Notes: generated by a model not told the origin, from the letters alone. Shown: positions 46,850 through 59,407, counted from the stretch's first letter. The stretch: DNA of 64,000 nucleotides from Brasenia schreberi (GCA_036023115.1 JAYKKT010000036.1:7460001-7524000); one strand, 5' to 3'. A program made the numbers and translations.

Positions 46850-47530
46850 TTGTCCCTCCTATGAAGCACCAAAACTTCTTTTAGGGGACCTTTTTCATTT
46901 GCATACATATCAGAGTCAAAAACAAAAAATGCCATGGAAATATTTCCCTAGTTTCTTGCTTCGGAGAAAGATTTTCTCTTTAAAACTCAAAAAGAGAAGT
47001 CTAAACCATAAAAGACTCTTTCTCTTTCTCCCCTCTCTCTCAATCCAAAACCATATCACCGCTACTATCGTTTTTGCTACTATTTTTGCTTGGCCAAAGA
47101 ATCAAACTTTTATACTCTCATTTTTAATCCAAAGCCCCCTTTCTATAGTCATCACTTTTGCTATAGGCTTTTTTAGTTGGAGAATCGGTGTTTCTATTTT
47201 TTAGTAAAAACCGAAACTTGATTCTTGATTTTGATGATTAAAAGTATATATATTTTTATATTCATTAGTTTAATAAAATTAAATTCATTATTGAAATGTG
47301 TAAGATACTTTTGTTTTTCATTTGTTGTCGTTTCCATGTTCCTAAGTTTTGAAGATTTTCTGTTTCCATATATCATTTCCATTTCCATGAAACATAGGGT
47401 TCCTCCATAGTAGTTGGCATGTATAAGGATTTAAACTTTGTGCAACCATCAAGATACCACGGGAACATCATAGTAGCCCAATCACACGGGGCAAATATAA
47501 TCATAATATTAAATATAATTAAGCATGATG

Positions 47531-49525
47531 ACAACAACAACAACAACTAAGCCTTTTCCCATACTACATGGGGTCGGCTATATGGATTCTTTATTTCCAC
47601 ATAGCCCTATCATGTGACATGCTAACAATTAATTCAATATAAACTAGATCATTCTTTATTGTTTCTTTCCAGCACTTTTGTGGTTGTCCACTTTTTCTTT
47701 TAACATTTTTACAATTTAGTTTTTCATATATTCTTATGGGAGCATCCTTGGGTCGTCTTTCTGCATGTCCAAACCATCCTAAGCAATTTTATCTCATTTT
47801 ATCCTCTATTGGTGCTACTCCCATCTTGTTTCTAAGAACCTCATTATATATATGGTCTTTCCTTGTGTGACCGCTCATCCATCTCAACATCTTTAATTTT
47901 GCTATAGACATCTTTTACACATGCTGATGATTCATTGCCCAATACTCAGAACCATAAAATATAGCGGGTCTAATTGTTGCTTTATAATATTTATCTTTCA
48001 ACTTTAATGATATCTTCTTATCGCATATAATACCTAATATCCCTCTCCATTTTAACCAATCGATATTATTTCTATGTGTAACATCTCCATTAATTTTTTC
48101 ATCACTTTGAAAAATTTACCCTAGGTATTTAAAACTTTCCTTATGAGGGATGAAACATATGTTAATCTTAATTTTTATGTCCTTTGAAGTACCCAAATAA
48201 TCAAACTTATATTCAATATATTATGTCTTCGTTTTACTAAGTTGAAAGCATTTACTTTCTAATGTTTCTCTCCATAGTTCTAATTTCCTATTAACTTTTT
48301 TCTTCAACTTCTCCACTAACATAATGTCATATGCAAATAACATATACCAAGGTACTTCATGTTGAATATGTTTTGTTAACTCATAAATAACCAATATAAA
48401 TAAATATAGACTTAAAGTTGATCCCTGATGTAACCCAATCTTAACTTCAAAGGAGTATGTCATTCCTTCATGAGTCCTTACGTATGTTGTTGCACTATCG
48501 TACACATCTCTTATAAGATTTATTTATGTCAATGGAATACCTCTCTTTTCCACGATTCTCTAAAGAACATCTCTTGGCACTCTATCATAAACGTTTTCTA
48601 GATCAATAAATAGCATGTGAAAGTTTTACTTTTTTGCTCTAAAATATTTCATAAAAATCTCAATAGGTGAATCACTTCAATAGTAGATCTACCGAGCATG
48701 AATCTGAATTGATTCTCTATTGTACTCGATACTTGTCTTAACCTACATTCGATAATTATTTCCCATAATTTGATAGTATGACTCATTAACTTGATACCTC
48801 TATAATTCATACAATTCTGAATATCTCATTTGTTCTTATATATATTGGTTCTCCATTCCTCTAGTATTTTTTGTGTTCTTCATATCTTATTAAATAGTCT
48901 CGTGAGCAAAGTGAGCCCCATTTCTCCTAGGATTTTCATACTTTTATAAGAATATTGTTTCATCCTAAAGATTTACCAACCTTCATATATTTAAGAGCCT
49001 CTTTGATTTCATTTTTTTAATACACCGATAGAAATTATGGTTTTTATACTTTTATGATTTGGCTAACTCTCCTAAGCTAATACTATCATATGTAAAAAGT
49101 TTATAAAAATAAATTTTCCATCTATTTTTGTATCATCATTTGCCACTAGAATCTTCTCCTCCTCATCTTTGATGCATCTAACAAAAGCAACTTCCTTAGT
49201 TTTCTTATCTTTAACCTTAGTTATCGTAAACATATTTCTTTCACCTTCTTTTGAGTTAAACTTTTTATATAAATCCTCTCAAAATTTAGATTTTGCTTCA
49301 CTAATGGTCTTTTCACTTTTTTCTTTGCTTTCTTATAAGCGTCCCTAATTTCACTAGTATTCTTGGCATATTGCAATTTGTAATGTGCCTTCTTTGCCTT
49401 GATTTTATCTTGCATCACTTCACTCCACTACCAAACTTTTGTTTGTGTTGGTATACCTTTTTAAATTTGCCTAAAACATCTTTTGTCACTTTTCTAATAT
49501 GTTTAGTCATATTGTTCCACATATA
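47531..49525 (-). mobile_element. RTE-type LINE, 5'-truncated
   Basis: Minus-strand copy about 2 kb long with its TTG tail at 47531. It covers the coding region from the linker after the endonuclease (KIKAKKAHYKLQYAKNTSE) through reverse transcriptase ([36 protein letters not shown], catalytic FADD as FAYD) to the 3' end. Many stops and frameshifts. The 5' truncation is in the sequence for MWNNMA. Confidence 0.9.
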
Positions 49526-49696
49526 AGAAGATATACCTACATAATTAAGCATCATGAAATGTTACAAAACCATGATTCGAAGCTCACAAGCATATTCAAC
49601 TTAGACATTCCAAAGAAGTCCTTCACCTTTAATAAATTTGAAGCATTATATACTATATCATATTAGGGGCAAATTCATTTGATCGCCAAGCTTTCA

Positions 49697-50480
49697 TCAT
49701 TTCTTGCAGACAATACCACTCCCAGCAAAGCCACCTGTGCAGGTCATGCCACCCTGGAAAGCATCTCGTATTGTTACCTTGCTACCGATGATCCCTTTCA
49801 ACCATGCAACAGCACAGTGGGTAGCGAAGAGACTAGAGGTGGAGAACTTATCATTGCCGCCCATGAGTGGCATGGATGCACTAATCTTCACTGTGGTCCT
49901 GTTGTCATTGAGGTAAGTTTGACCTAGCAGACCATCAACATCTTGGCCAAGTGAGTAGACCTTGAATGCCAGTTCAAGGTGAGCGAAACAGTTGTCGGCA
50001 CTGATGCCATAGTTGTGCACTCGTGATTCCTCCTTGGTGATTAGTACAACTGGAGCATACACCGTGAAATTTCCGGGACATCGAGGATGATACTGTTGGT
50101 GTCGCTTGTGCGAGTTATACTGCCAACCTCAACTAGCCCAACCCAGTTTGTACCTTCTTCGGTTGGAAGCACAACGGGTGCACCGTTGAGCATGATCTTA
50201 AGGTGGTCGACCGAGTCATTCTATATGGCTACCTTATCTGTACCTATATAGACCTGGTGTGACCCAAAGAGTAGGGCTATGTACTGGACCCAAGTGAAGT
50301 CCCTATTCATGCCATCATTTCTCTTGCCTATGAAATGGTCGTTGATGTGAAGGTTGTAGTCAGATACAAGGCATAAGTCTGTCTTTCTTACCATGGAAAT
50401 AGAAGGTGACCTCATCGCCACCCACGAACCGTGGATCCTCACACACGGAGCCCCGCTTGGTGCAAGCTGCCAAACGTTGA
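49697..50480 (-). pseudogene. Root-cap / LEA-type secreted protein pseudogene
   Basis: Minus-strand sequence matches the root-cap domain family of plants: VCEDPRFVGGDEVTFYFHGK, then after a one-base shift DLCLVSDYNLHINDHFIGKR and NRDFTWVQYIALLFGSHQVY, an in-frame TAG where Trp is expected after KVAI, then NDSVDHLK, and after another shift VLITKEESRVHNYGISADNC, YSLGQDVDGLLGQTY, ASMPLMGGNDKF, ending GSGIVCKK and a stop. The Cys-rich N-terminal part and signal peptide are missing. Two frameshifts, one nonsense change and N-terminal loss make it a pseudogene. Identification is from remembered family sequence. Confidence 0.8.
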
Positions 50481-50489
50481 AAAGCATGC

Positions 50490-51313
50490 ATGATTCAAAA
50501 TCCGTTGATATATATGAGCATAATATGCCATTAATTAGATTAATTCAATTAAGTAACTGTTAAGTATCGTATATTATTTGGCAAGATGAAGTATCTATGG
50601 ACATATAAATCCTTTAAAAGATGTGGTACATGATTTCTCTGGTAAAGTTGGACGTCAAGTGAGTATAGTGAAGGGAGAAAAGTTTTTTATTGCTCAACAA
50701 AGGAACCCAACATCGTCGATATGGTGAAACCTTTGAATTTGTTCTCATTTTGGAAAGAAACAATCAGTTGGACGAATGGTTTGTTTAAAACTACATCGTC
50801 GATATGATGTGCTTAAACATGATAACAATGTTAAAAACTACATCCAACATCGTTGTTAACATTGTTATTTAGTTTGTTTAGAATTAGGAAGTATGATAAC
50901 ATTGTTATTGTAATAGTTTGTTAAAAATAGAAACATAGAAGATGCAAAGTGTGGCTTGGATGCTAAAGAAATAGTGATGAGTAAGAAACAAGTTGAAGTT
51001 GAAAGTAGTGTAACTAGTAAAAAAAAGATGATATATCTATTTTTACTCAAAGGAGACGATGAAACTGATGGTTCTTGGATGTTATTTGTGGTTAATGAAA
51101 TGCATGATCGTCTCATAGGGTATCTTGAAAGACATGCATATGTAAGAAGATTGTTTAAAAACATATGACAAAAAGTTATTGTAAACTGAAACGTATCTTG
51201 TACTTTTTAAGGAGGAAAATGATTTAAATGTTTATATGGTAAGGCTTATTGATAGTGTGAGGTTTAAAATTCAAAAAAAGAGGAGTTGAATGGTTGATCG
51301 ATTTAGGAGAAAA

Positions 51314-51351
<38 letters not shown>

Positions 51352-51583
51352 TCCCTAGCGCATAAACCTCCTTGGATGCGCAATAGGTGGGACAATACAA
51401 AGGTATGATACCCTCTCGTTTGAACCCCCTAGTTCACACATTGCTCTTCCGAAAGCAGCCTAGTGACAAAGCATGATAGAGGTGATGACAACTTATAACA
51501 ACAACCATGAGTGCATTGTGAGACATAGCTATTACCGAAAAGAGCCTGGTAGATGTAAGAAATTATATAGATGAAGAGGTGTA
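50490..51583. other. Intergenic, no gene recognised
   Basis: AT-rich. A plus-strand frame at 50956-51168 has no recognisable motif and lies in sequence with repeat-like texture. An (AT)n tract is at about 51316-51346. Confidence 0.4.
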
Positions 51584-51965
51584 TGTCAAGGCTAAACCGA
51601 TGTTAGGTGCACTGAGGGCTTGATTGGGACAACCCTTAGCCTTGGGGCCAAGTAAGCCTTACTGGATTTCACCTAAGTGTTGTAGTCGACCACCGTCCCT
51701 CAAAATGGAACGTGAGAGTCCCTCTCCTGAGTGTCAAGCTTGCTGAAGATGTTGGCACTCAAAGACTCACACACCCAAAGAACAAAGGCAAGAGGTAAAG
51801 AGAGCAAGTGCGCAAAAACTTGAAGGCAACATGATTTCTTTATAACAGTTAGAAGCGCGTAATCCCAACACATAACAAGATTTTATTCGGGACTCTTCCC
51901 TAAAAAATGAGAGTTTTTATAAGGGGCCAAAAGGCTATGTACAATTCACGGTTTAAAGGATCGCA
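51584..51965 (-). repeat. 3' LTR of the gypsy-like element
   Basis: 382 bp, TG...CA on the minus strand, adjoining the polypurine tract at 51966-51985. Longer than its partner LTR because the latter has deletions. Confidence 0.65.
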
Positions 51966-53971
51966 TTCTCCCCCACTCGAATCGTTATCATCCTTGAAAA
52001 CGTCTTGGCCATCTCCCGCGCCATTAGTTGTTTGATCGTGCTTGTTCTACTTTGAGGCCTGTTGTGTTCTACATCAAAGCATCACGATAACTTTGCACCT
52101 TTGGTGGGGCTTGGGTCAATGTTATGCTTTGGGAAGTTCCCTTCGTGCAATCTCATGGGGTAGCCGCAGTGAACACTTTTCCTTTTATGCCTTTAAGGGT
52201 CATGAGGGGCCGAATCAACCTTAAGTCAGAGAGTTATCTCTCCTTCAACTCGCCTGACGATGAAGAGGTGGTGGTGTCCTGGTCAATGCCATTTTCAAAG
52301 TAGAGACGTTGCTCCACAAGATTGGGCAGGCATCTTCGGCATGAAAGAATGTTGAACCCAAGACCAAGGGGTGATCAACATCTACTACACAAATGTTTGC
52401 TTGTATGCATTGGTCTTCGATCATGAGGATGACATTATTTGCCTCACTGCTCACTTGATTCACCTTACACAGTGCGTCTTTGATATATGCATCAGTTTCG
52501 AAAATGTTAAGTCCTATTTGACCTGCTTTCGTTAGGAAAATGAAGTTATGTGTAGCTCTTGAGTTAATCATGGCCCGGGCCTCCGTCCCTTTTAGCCGCA
52601 CCCTGACATAGAACAACTCATCTAGTTCTCTCAAGATAGGTACTTAGTGACGTTGGTGGTGTGCCTTAAGTACTTGGAGTGCACTTCAATAATACATAGG
52701 TTTCTCACCCCCATTTCCCACCTTGAGGGGCTCCGTAGCTGTTATTGCATTCACCCATTGGGTGGATGGTCCTGTGGGTCAGTCCCATGAATAATGGTTT
52801 TCTTGGCAATGATAGCATTTCAGGATGGCCTTTCCTTTGTCTTGATGTGGCTGACCTCCAACATGTTCATTTTGGGGCGGCCTACGATCATCCTCCATTT
52901 CTACGTATAGTTCCTTTGCGCATAATTGAATGGCAGCATGCCGCCATTGTTGTTCGCAAACTTCTTTGGACTCTAGGGTTGACGGGATCGATCTTCCTTC
53001 TATAGTTCATCATGAACTAGGCATTCAACCACACTAAGCGCCAAAGCCAAAGCCTTCACCCGCATTTGCTGAAGCTCACGCTCCACCTCACACTATAATC
53101 CGTTCTTGAAGAAGAAGAAATGATCCGCTTCTGTCATGCTCGAGATGTTTAACATCAAGGAGGTGAATCGGTTAATGTACTCACGAATAGACAACTCGTG
53201 TTTTAACAACATGAGTTCTTCTCAAACAACTTAATCCAGATCCTTGTGAAGGAACTACTTTTATATCTCCTGTTTGAAGTCATCAAAAGTATCGATAGTG
53301 CAGAGTCTCCGATAGACATCAGTGGAGAGCAATCTCCACTAAAGAAAGGCATCACCCTTGAGGAACGATGTTGTCATAACGATCCTCCTATCTTCTCGTA
53401 TAATCTCTCGAGTCTTGATGTACTCATCCACTTGTTATAAGAAAATTTCTAAGTCCTTGTACTTCAATTCTCTTAGTAGGCATCCGACTTCAGGATACTC
53501 GAAAGAGGGTAACTGTGATCCTGCTAACGATAGCTCGATCGAGTGTCCCGCAGTGCACCTCGGGGACTTCCAACATTTCCTCAACGTATGTGTTGGTCCC
53601 ATCGTGGTTGACACAACAGACATTCAAGTCCTCAACCCGTTCTTCCATATTCGTTAAAGTTTCACCCCAATTTTGCTTGAAGAAGTTGATGGCACCATGT
53701 ATAAGCTTAAACTCTTGTGTCACAAAGTTTTTCATGTGGTAGACATCATCTCTTAAGGTCTCGAGGCTAGCTTCACAATTGAGTACGTTCTACTTTACGT
53801 AGTCGACTTTCGATCGTGGCTTTTTCGCTCAAATGGTGCCTCCTGCGTCTCTTGTTTGTTTCAGGGAGTATGTATTTCAATGATGGGGCATGGCTTTTTG
53901 AAGACTTTTGATCCATCACAACTAAGCTTGATGACTTTGAAGAAGGATTAAACTAACTCGGATATCACTTT

Positions 53972-54262
53972 TGTCACAACCAAACTGATGTCAGGCACAT
54001 CGGTACATCGATGGGCTTGATCGGAATCGGCGCTTTGCCTCTTAATCAAGCAAGTCTTAGCGGATTTTACCTTAGTGTTGTAGTCGGTAATCGTCCCCCA
54101 AAACGGAATGTTAGAGTGGCACTCGAAGACTCGCACGCTCAAAAAGGCAACGTGATTTCTTTGTAGCATACAGGAGCGCGTGATCTCAACACGCAACTAA
54201 ATTTTGTTCGGGACTCTTCCCCTCAAAACCGAGAGTTTTTAGAACACGTTTGAAGGGTCACA
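53972..54262 (-). repeat. 5' LTR of the gypsy-like element
   Basis: 291 bp, TGTGACCC...TTGTGACA on the minus strand, followed by the degenerate methionine-tRNA primer site. The LTR pair is well diverged, implying an old insertion. Confidence 0.65.
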
Positions 54263-54551
54263 TTAGATATAAAGGGTGGAGCATATGAACATAGCTTTGG
54301 CGCGTGAGAATTCTCATAGGAGGCCGAGGTGTAGCTCACAAATGAGTGCAAGAGATTCACGAGAATAATTCTGAGAGAGAAGGTGAAAGCTTGCAAGCCA
54401 GCGGTAAGCTCGGCGCGGCATTAAATGCGGAGGAGGAGAAGATATGCTGCTCACTTTGGTTTCAAAATGGCGGGAGATGCATACAGCAGCTCAATCATTG
54501 TCTCCCCTCTCTTTTCCCCTCAACCTCCGCGCGTGTATCAGAGAGAGAGAA

Positions 54552-55375
54552 ATGGCCGTTTCTGCGTTGGCTGCAGTAAACACAGCAGTGGCTGGTGATT
54601 CTCTGGATTCCTTAACCTTCCTTCATCGAGGGATTCATCACTCTTCGTTGGTGCAAGTTCTTGGGCACCATCCTACGAGAAGGGTGCGTGCCGATATTTT
54701 TGCTACGCCGAATGAACCCCATACTGCATAACTATGATGGCATGCTTTGTGGACATATAACACAGAAAACGAACACTGTACTGCATTTAGTCGAATGTCC
54801 ACTTCTATCCTAGCCCCTTCAGTTTGTTTTCTTCTCATTGTTAGTTTTTCGCTTCAGATGCCGATGGTTCATGATCCTTGCTTGCTGCGGCACATCTGCC
54901 AGGTAATTTCCTCTATCTTGGAGCGCTTTTAGGCCATTCTTTTCTTTTCTTCTTTTATTCAAATAGAAGTGCATCTACTGAATGATGTCCTAATTTCAAT
55001 ACTCTGTTTTCAGATCCCTTAGATTCTTTCTTCTAGTCATTGGCATGCTAAGAAAATGACACATAGAGCGATCTACCGATGTCACCAGTATCCTGGACGA
55101 GTAGCCACATCTCGCCATCGTTATAATCCTTTTGCTTTTCGTGGTCCTTTGATCACCAAAGCTTTACAGAAAATTGTAGACGTTATTCACCTTAATATAC
55201 AAATCGCAGCCTAAAATGTGTACACTTCAGTTCTGAATGATTCAGAACCTGCTTATGTCTGACTCATCTAGTGCCTTCTTTAATCCTGTAGGCTCGATCA
55301 AAACGAAATCGGATCCACCAAGTGACCGAAGTCAAGCATGCAGGTGTTGTCGATTTGCCAAAGTTGGAGTGGTGA
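54552..55375 (+). CDS. Candidate small three-exon gene, unknown product
   Basis: I do not recognise this product. Three segments would join in phase 0: 54552-54683 (MAVSALAAVNTAVAGDSLDS..., ending PTRR before GTGCGT), 54858-54902 (TTCAG|MPMVHDPCLLRHICQ|GTAATT), and 55292-55375 after a good pyrimidine-rich acceptor (TTCTTTAATCCTGTAG), encoding ARSKRNRIHQVTEVKHAGVV...EW and a stop. This gives an 86-residue protein with an Ala-rich start. A GA tract just before the ATG could be leader. The weak first donor and lack of a known family keep confidence low. It may instead be chance or a gene fragment. Confidence 0.25.
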
Positions 55376-55779
55376 TGCATCGGCAGCCGCTGCCGAGCTA
55401 ACGGGACGACGGCAAAAGGGGTCCGCAGGTTGCCGACGCTTGGCGCATAGCGAGGGATCAGGCCTCAACCTGTTTACCGAATAATGGAGGGTCGGGGGAG
55501 AAAGTCAAGAATGAATGGGATTGCGATGGAGCGACAGGCAGGTATTAGCCTGGAACTCAAACCCCCAAGCGAAATACAGAAGAGAGCACTTGCTGAAACT
55601 TCATCTGGGTTCATATTCGGCGTAAGAGCGCTCGATCAGCAACCTATTACGCACTCTTTTTAGTGTGGTTGCTTCTAGACAAACTTCCTGGCCGTCTGAG
55701 CGTCCCTCCTCCTTTATCACTGAACTGAACCTCATGCATCTTTTTATTCAGGCGACTGCGCAAGCCAACAAAACACCAG
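55376..55779. other. Intergenic, GC-richer, no gene recognised
   Basis: 55375-55480 is GC-rich (GCATCGGCAGCCGCTGCCGA is partly palindromic), but no coding segment could be supported. Confidence 0.4.
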
Positions 55780-56146
55780 CAAAGTTGATCCTTGATGTAA
55801 CCCAATATTAACTTCAAAGAAGTCTGTCATTCCTTCACTAGTCCTCACACATGTTTTTGCACCATCATACACCGTCAATGATATACCTCTTTTTTCCAAA
55901 GTTAATATTCCTTCACTAGTCCTCACACATGTTTTTGCACCATCATACACCGTCAACACACCAGCAACCTTAAAGTCAATATTGGGTGGTTAAGCTTTTT
56001 CGTGGAATTACATTGCAATCTTTACAACACACTCTATCTTTTTTCTACAAATAAAGTAATCAATTTGTGTTTGTGATAAACCACTTTATAAGTAATTAAA
56101 TGTTCATCTCGTTTTTTGAAAATTGTATTGACTATAAAGAGATAAA

Positions 56147-59100
56147 AAACTCCGCTCATGTAAGGGATCACCCTTGTATTGTCGGTCCCAAGCGCGGATA
56201 AAGGAGGGTTGTGTTAGGCTTCCGATAGCCAGTGTAAAACTTCATCAGATTTTTAGAATATGGATTACAAAAATTATGAGCATTGCTTTGGGGCGTCCCC
56301 GCCTAGCGACGTGCTGCAGAGCCCGAATGCAGTAAGAAGTAAGCAAGGGCCACTACATTTTCGCTCGAATGTAGTGAATCAATTGCAGAGAGGGTTCTCA
56401 CATCATGGATGGGTGTGGGTAAAGAAGTTAGTCCCGCTACATTGTTTGCCGAATGTAGTGAAAAATTTTTAGAGAGGGTCTCCGCATTTTGATTATGGAC
56501 GGATGCGAGGGGTAAGGAAGCTAGTCCTAGATAATAAGATTCGTATTGGTTCTTGGAATATCGGAACATTATCGGGTAAGCTAATGGAGGTGGTAGATAC
56601 TATGATTCGGAGAAAGATTCATATTATATGTTTACAAGAGAAAATGGGTTGGAGAAAAAGCAAAGGAGATAGAGGATACATGTTTTAAATTATGGTACTC
56701 AGGTAAAGAAAAGGATCGAAACAGAGTTGGTATTATCATAAATAAAGATTTAAAGGATAGTGTAGTATACATACAATGATATGGTGACCGAATCATGACG
56801 TTGAAATTAGTGTTAGGAGTAGAGGTTTTGAATATAGTTTGTGCTTACGCACCCCAAGTAGGACTAGAAGATAGTATAAAGATAGTTTTTTGGGAAGAGT
56901 TAGATAAGGTGTTTCAAAAGATTCCACAAAGGGAGATGATTTGTTTAGAAGGAGATTTAAATGGACATGTCGGTAAAGAGGCATTAGGATATCAAGGGAT
57001 TCATGAAAACTTTGGTTTTGGGGATATAAACGAGGAAGGTAGGGAGATTTTAAATTTTGCGATGTCATTTGATCTCTTTATAGTCAATACAATCTTCAAA
57101 AAATGAGATGAACATTTAATTACTTATAAGAGTGGCTTATCACAAACACAAATTGATTACTTTATTTGTAGAAAAAAAGGTAGAGCGTGTTGTAAAGATT
57201 GTAAGGTAATTCCAGGAGAAAGCTTAACCACCCAACATCGACTTTTAGTTATGGATTTACAAATAAACAAATGGACAAAGAAGAAAAGAGTGCATCGAGC
57301 TATTTGGACTAAATGGTGGAACCTCAAAAGCGAGAAAGAAGATATATCCTTCAAGGAGATGTTTGGAGTTATGCTAGTACACCCTGTGATATGTGGAACA
57401 ATATGGCTATACATATTAGGAAAGTAGCGAAAGCTGTGTTAGGTGTATCTAAGGGAGGTGTACCGGCACAAAAAGAAGCTTGGTGGTGGAGTGAAGTAGT
57501 GCAAAATAAAATCAAGGCAAAGAGGGCATGTTACAAATTACATTATGCTAAGAAAACTAGTGAAACTTTAGAGGCTTATAAGAAAGTAAAGAAGGAAGCG
57601 AAAAAGGCCGTGAGTGAAGCAAAAGCTAAAATTTGGGAGGATTTATATAAAAAACTCAACTTAAAAGAGGGTGAAAGAGATATTTTTAGGATAGCTAGGG
57701 CTAAAGATAAGAAAACTAAAGATCTTAATTATGTTAGATGCATCAAAGACGAGGATGAAAAATTCTAGTGGCAAATGATGATATAAGAAATAGATGGAAA
57801 AACTATTTTTATAAGCTTTTTACGAAAATAAAGATATTAATTTTAGCTTAGGAGAGTTAGCCAAATCAGAAAAGTATATAAACCACAATTTCTACCGACG
57901 TATTCAAAAGAATGAAGTCAAAGAGGCTCTTAAACATAAGGGTGGTAAATCGATAGGACCAGATAATATTCCTATAGAAGTTTGAAAAATACTAGGAGAA
58001 ATAGGAATCACTTGGCTCACAAGATTATTTAATGAAATATGGACAAACCAAAAGATGCCCGAGGAATGGAGAGCAAGTACACTTATACCCATATATAAGA
58101 ACAAGGGAGACATTCAAAATTGTGCGAATTATCGAGGTATCAAGTTAATGAGATATACTATGAAATTGTGGGAAAGAATTATCGAACGTAGGTTAAGACA
58201 AGTATCAAGTATAACATAGAACCAATTTGGATTCATGTCAGGTAGATCTACTGTTGAAGCGATTCACCTTTTGAGACGTCTTATAAAACATTTTAGAGCA
58301 GAAAAGAAAGACCTTCACATGATATTTATTGATCTAGAAAAAGCTTATGATAGGGTGCCGAGGGAGGTTCTTTGGAGAACTTTGGAAAAAAGAGGTATCC
58401 CATTGACATACATTAACCTTATAAGAGACATGTACGACGGTGCAAAAACATGTGTGAGGACTCATGAAGGAATGACAGACTTCTTTGAAGTTAATATTGG
58501 GTTACATCAAGTATCAACTTTAAGTCCATACTTATTTATAATGGTGATTGATGAGTTAACAAAACATATTCAAGATGAAGTACCTTGGTGTATGTTATTT
58601 GCATATGACATTGTATTAGTGGAGGAGTCTAAGGAAAAAGTTAATAGAAAATTGGAACTATGGAGAGAAACATTAGAAAGCAAAGGCCTCCGACTTAGTA
58701 GAACAAAGACAGAATATATGGAATGTAAGTTTGATCATTTGGTTACTTCACAGGACATAGAAATTAAAATAGGCACATATTGCATTCCTCATAAGGAAAG
58801 TTTTAAATACCTAGGGTCAATTTTTGAGAGTGATGGAAGAATTGATGGAGATGTTACGCATAGAATTAATGCTGGTTGGTTAAAATGGAGAGGAGCATAA
58901 GGTATTCTTTGTGATAAGAAGATACCATTAAAGTTAAAAGGTAAATATTATTGAGCAATAATTAGGCCTGTCATGTTTTATGGTTCTGAGTGTTGGGCAG
59001 TTAATCATCAACATGTACAAAAGATGTCTGAGATAGAAATGAAGATGTTGAGATGGATGAGTGGTCATAAAAGAAAAGACCGTATACATAATGAGGTTAT

Positions 59101-59407
59101 TAGAAACAAATTAGGAGTGGCACCAATAGAGGATAAAATGAGAGAACATCGTTTAAGATGGTTTGGACATATAGAAAGAAGATCAAAAGAAGAACCTTTA
59201 AGAAGGTTAGAAAAACTAAATTTGGAAAGTATTAAAAGAGGTAGAGGACGACCACAAAAGTGTTGGAAAGAAACAATAAAGAATGATCTAGCTTATTGGG
59301 AGCTAATTGCTAACATGACACACGATAGGGATATGTGGAAACAAAGAATCCATGTAGCCGACCCCGTCTAGTATGGGAAAAGGCTTAGTTGTTGTTGTTG
59401 TTGTTTG
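56147..59407 (+). mobile_element. Near full-length RTE-type LINE (3.26 kb)
   Basis: Starts AACTCCGCTCATGTAAGGG, matching the 5' end of the older minus-strand copy, and ends in CTTAGTTG plus TTG repeats. Encodes an AP-type endonuclease (IRIGSWNIGTLSGKLMEVVD; LNIVCAYAPQVG; MICLEGDLNGHVGKEALGYQ; TQIDYFICRK), a Lys-rich linker, then reverse transcriptase ([90 protein letters not shown]) and the C-terminal [13 protein letters not shown] region. One fused protein is typical of RTE elements. Frameshifts near 56640 and 57330, stops near 57985, 58216, 58898 and 58951, and FAYD for FADD at 58598-58609 show it cannot act itself. Flanked by TATAAAGAGATAAA (56133-56146) and TATAAAGAGATCAAA (59408-59422), a likely target duplication. 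Confidence 0.93.
56352..56528 (+). repeat. Two-monomer tandem repeat in the LINE 5' region
   Basis: Monomer 1 (56352-56436) and monomer 2 (56437-56528) both read CTACATT..CGAATGTAGTGAA...CAGAGAGGG-like ... GGATG..GTAA(A/G)GAAG(C/T)TAGTCC. The same pair is present in the older minus copy (about 59880-60060), so it belongs to the family. Confidence 0.7.

Larger units (their letters stand above)
41507..47530. other. AT-rich gene desert, decayed repeats
   Basis: No gene recognised. It contains the tandem repeats at 42497 and 44971, a CCGAACC repeat at 45925 and a SINE-like unit at 46748. The region 42900-44400 is rich in GTTGAT/CAACTA words but has no supportable domain. Confidence 0.5.
51584..54262 (-). 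mobile_element. Decayed Ty3/gypsy-like LTR retrotransposon
   Basis: LTRs at 53972-54262 (5') and 51584-51965 (3') on the minus strand, both starting TG and sharing blocks such as AGTCCCGAA and CACTTAGGTGAAAT-like sequence. A methionine-tRNA-like primer site (TGATATCCGAGT, versus TGGTATCAGAGC) follows the 5' LTR. A polypurine tract (GAGTGGGGGAGAA) precedes the 3' LTR. Coding remnants on the minus strand, in order: gag-like sequence about 53740-53000, a CCHC-like CYHCQENHYSWD near 52800, and an aspartic-protease region at 52634-52245 (VRVRLKGTEARAMINSRATH), where the usual DSGA has become NSRA. Reverse transcriptase and integrase are absent, so the element is internally deleted. Target duplication not seen. 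Confidence 0.75.

Noticed and set aside
50956..51168. 70-codon plus-strand frame
   Set aside because: No domain or splice context, and it lies in decayed AT-rich sequence.
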